Source: Herbaspirillum sp. alder98
Lineage (GTDB): Bacteria > Pseudomonadota > Gammaproteobacteria > Burkholderiales > Burkholderiaceae_D
Reading direction: 5' to 3'
Assembly (NCBI RefSeq): GCF_020179755.1
Contig: NZ_JAIUCY010000001.1
Coordinates: 558,001-622,000, forward strand
DNA length: 64,000 nt
Below the pieces are notes generated by a model that was not told where the DNA came from, did not search any database, and worked only from the letters and a program-made list of their open reading frames with translations. A program made the translations under genes and the position numbers. This document shows positions 63,441 through 64,000 of the stretch, one piece after another. Position 1 is the stretch's first letter. Each line of letters begins with the position of its first letter.

Positions 63441-64000
63441 ATGAACCAGAACCACACGCCTCCAGCCACCCATGTCCTGGACCGCTTCTTCAAGCTTTCC
63501 GCCAACGGCACCACGGTGCGCACCGAACTGCTGGCCGGCCTCACCACCTTCCTGACGATGGCCTACATCATCTTCGTCAACCCGGCCATCCTGGGCGATG
63601 CCGGCATGCCGCGCGACGCCGTGTTCGTCGCCACCTGCCTGGCCGCAGCGGTGGGCACGCTGATCATGGGCCTGTACGCCAACTACCCTATCGGGCTGGC
63701 GCCGGGCATGGGACTCAACGCCTACTTCTCGTATGCCGTGGTCAAGGGCATGGGCTTCCCCTGGGAAGCCGCCCTGGGCGCGGTGTTCATCTCGGGCTGC
63801 CTGTTCCTGCTGGTGAGTGTGCTGCGCATCCGTGAAGTGATCATCAAGAGCATCCCGCGCTCGCTGCGCATGGCGATTCCGGCCGGGATCGGCCTGTTCC
63901 TGGCCATCATTTCACTCAAGAGCGCCGGCATCATCGCCGCCAACCCGGCCACCTTCGTGACACTGGGCGACCTGCACCAGCCCGCCGCGATCATGGCCGT
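63441..64000 (+). CDS. NCS2 family purine permease, AzgA/PbuG-like (3' end outside the window)
   Basis: 186 codons visible. FFKLSANGTTVRTELLAGLTTFLTMAYIIFVNP is the signature start of the AzgA/GhxP adenine/guanine/hypoxanthine permeases, then APGMGLNAYFSYAVV and IPAGIGLFLAIISLK. Helices 1-5 are present; the rest lies past the window. It lies 124 bp after the uraD-allC fusion in the same direction, so it probably feeds purines into the catabolic route. Confidence 0.92.
   Translation, partial: MNQNHTPPATHVLDRFFKLSANGTTVRTELLAGLTTFLTMAYIIFVNPAILGDAGMPRDAVFVATCLAAAVGTLIMGLYANYPIGLAPGMGLNAYFSYAVVKGMGFPWEAALGAVFISGCLFLLVSVLRIREVIIKSIPRSLRMAIPAGIGLFLAIISLKSAGIIAANPATFVTLGDLHQPAAIMA

Overview
The window is high-GC, gene-dense chromosomal DNA from a betaproteobacterium. 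The gene set points to Oxalobacteraceae, most like Herbaspirillum: a complete cbb3 oxidase locus with Fnr and HemN, an ACC deaminase with its Lrp-type regulator, an Aat/Bpt N-end-rule pair, and a fused UraD-AllC ureide enzyme. The genus is inferred from gene content only. I see no insertion sequence, prophage, CRISPR array or integration site. Mobile-like DNA is limited to short REP-like palindromic repeats.

Layout. 1-6541 (minus): M20 peptidase (cut by the window edge) and a five-gene dipeptide-type ABC importer, with a divergent LysR regulator (6870-7781). 7786-12581: tripartite efflux system (OMF lipoprotein, EmrB, EmrA) with a divergent MarR regulator. 12746-15540: proline iminopeptidase, then the divergent acdR/acdS pair. 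15603-19825: an orphan SGNH hydrolase, an OmpW porin and a fatty acid desaturase. 20118-31835: the microaerobic respiration locus. It has fnr, then ccoNOQPGH plus a small membrane gene (minus), and a second minus operon hemN-tauE-like-ccoI-ccoS. Each minus operon has a consensus FNR box. 31909-37549: sugar ABC importer plus SMP-30 lactonase behind a textbook promoter and a TGGTCTGACCA operator. 37573-38303: a preQ1-I-like riboswitch and the queuosine-precursor transporter. 38355-50512: housekeeping genes (MFS, ArgE, a receiver protein, initiator tRNA-fMet, Nudix, aat, bpt, pyrD), a chemoreceptor, ChaC and several tiny genes. 50580-57337: a lipase-like hydrolase, an HdeD/papain-like fusion, YdcF, a second chemoreceptor and a DUF1120 protein. 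57437-60736: a Fur-boxed iron-associated membrane operon. 60932-64000: urate and ureide catabolism with a purine permease cut by the window end.

How parts connect. Fnr probably drives both cbb3 structural and assembly operons and haem synthesis under low oxygen. The sugar importer and the chemoreceptor at 46786-48411 share the same 11-bp palindrome in their upstream regions, which suggests one GntR-type regulon coupling uptake with chemotaxis. The argE-like gene has an exact sigma-54 -24/-12 element, which suggests nitrogen control. The purine genes form one catabolic route from urate-derived intermediates towards ureidoglycine.

The best candidates for something not already described are the shared operator, the sigma-54 argE promoter, the HdeD-papain fusion, the orphan SGNH protein and several self-contained tiny genes.
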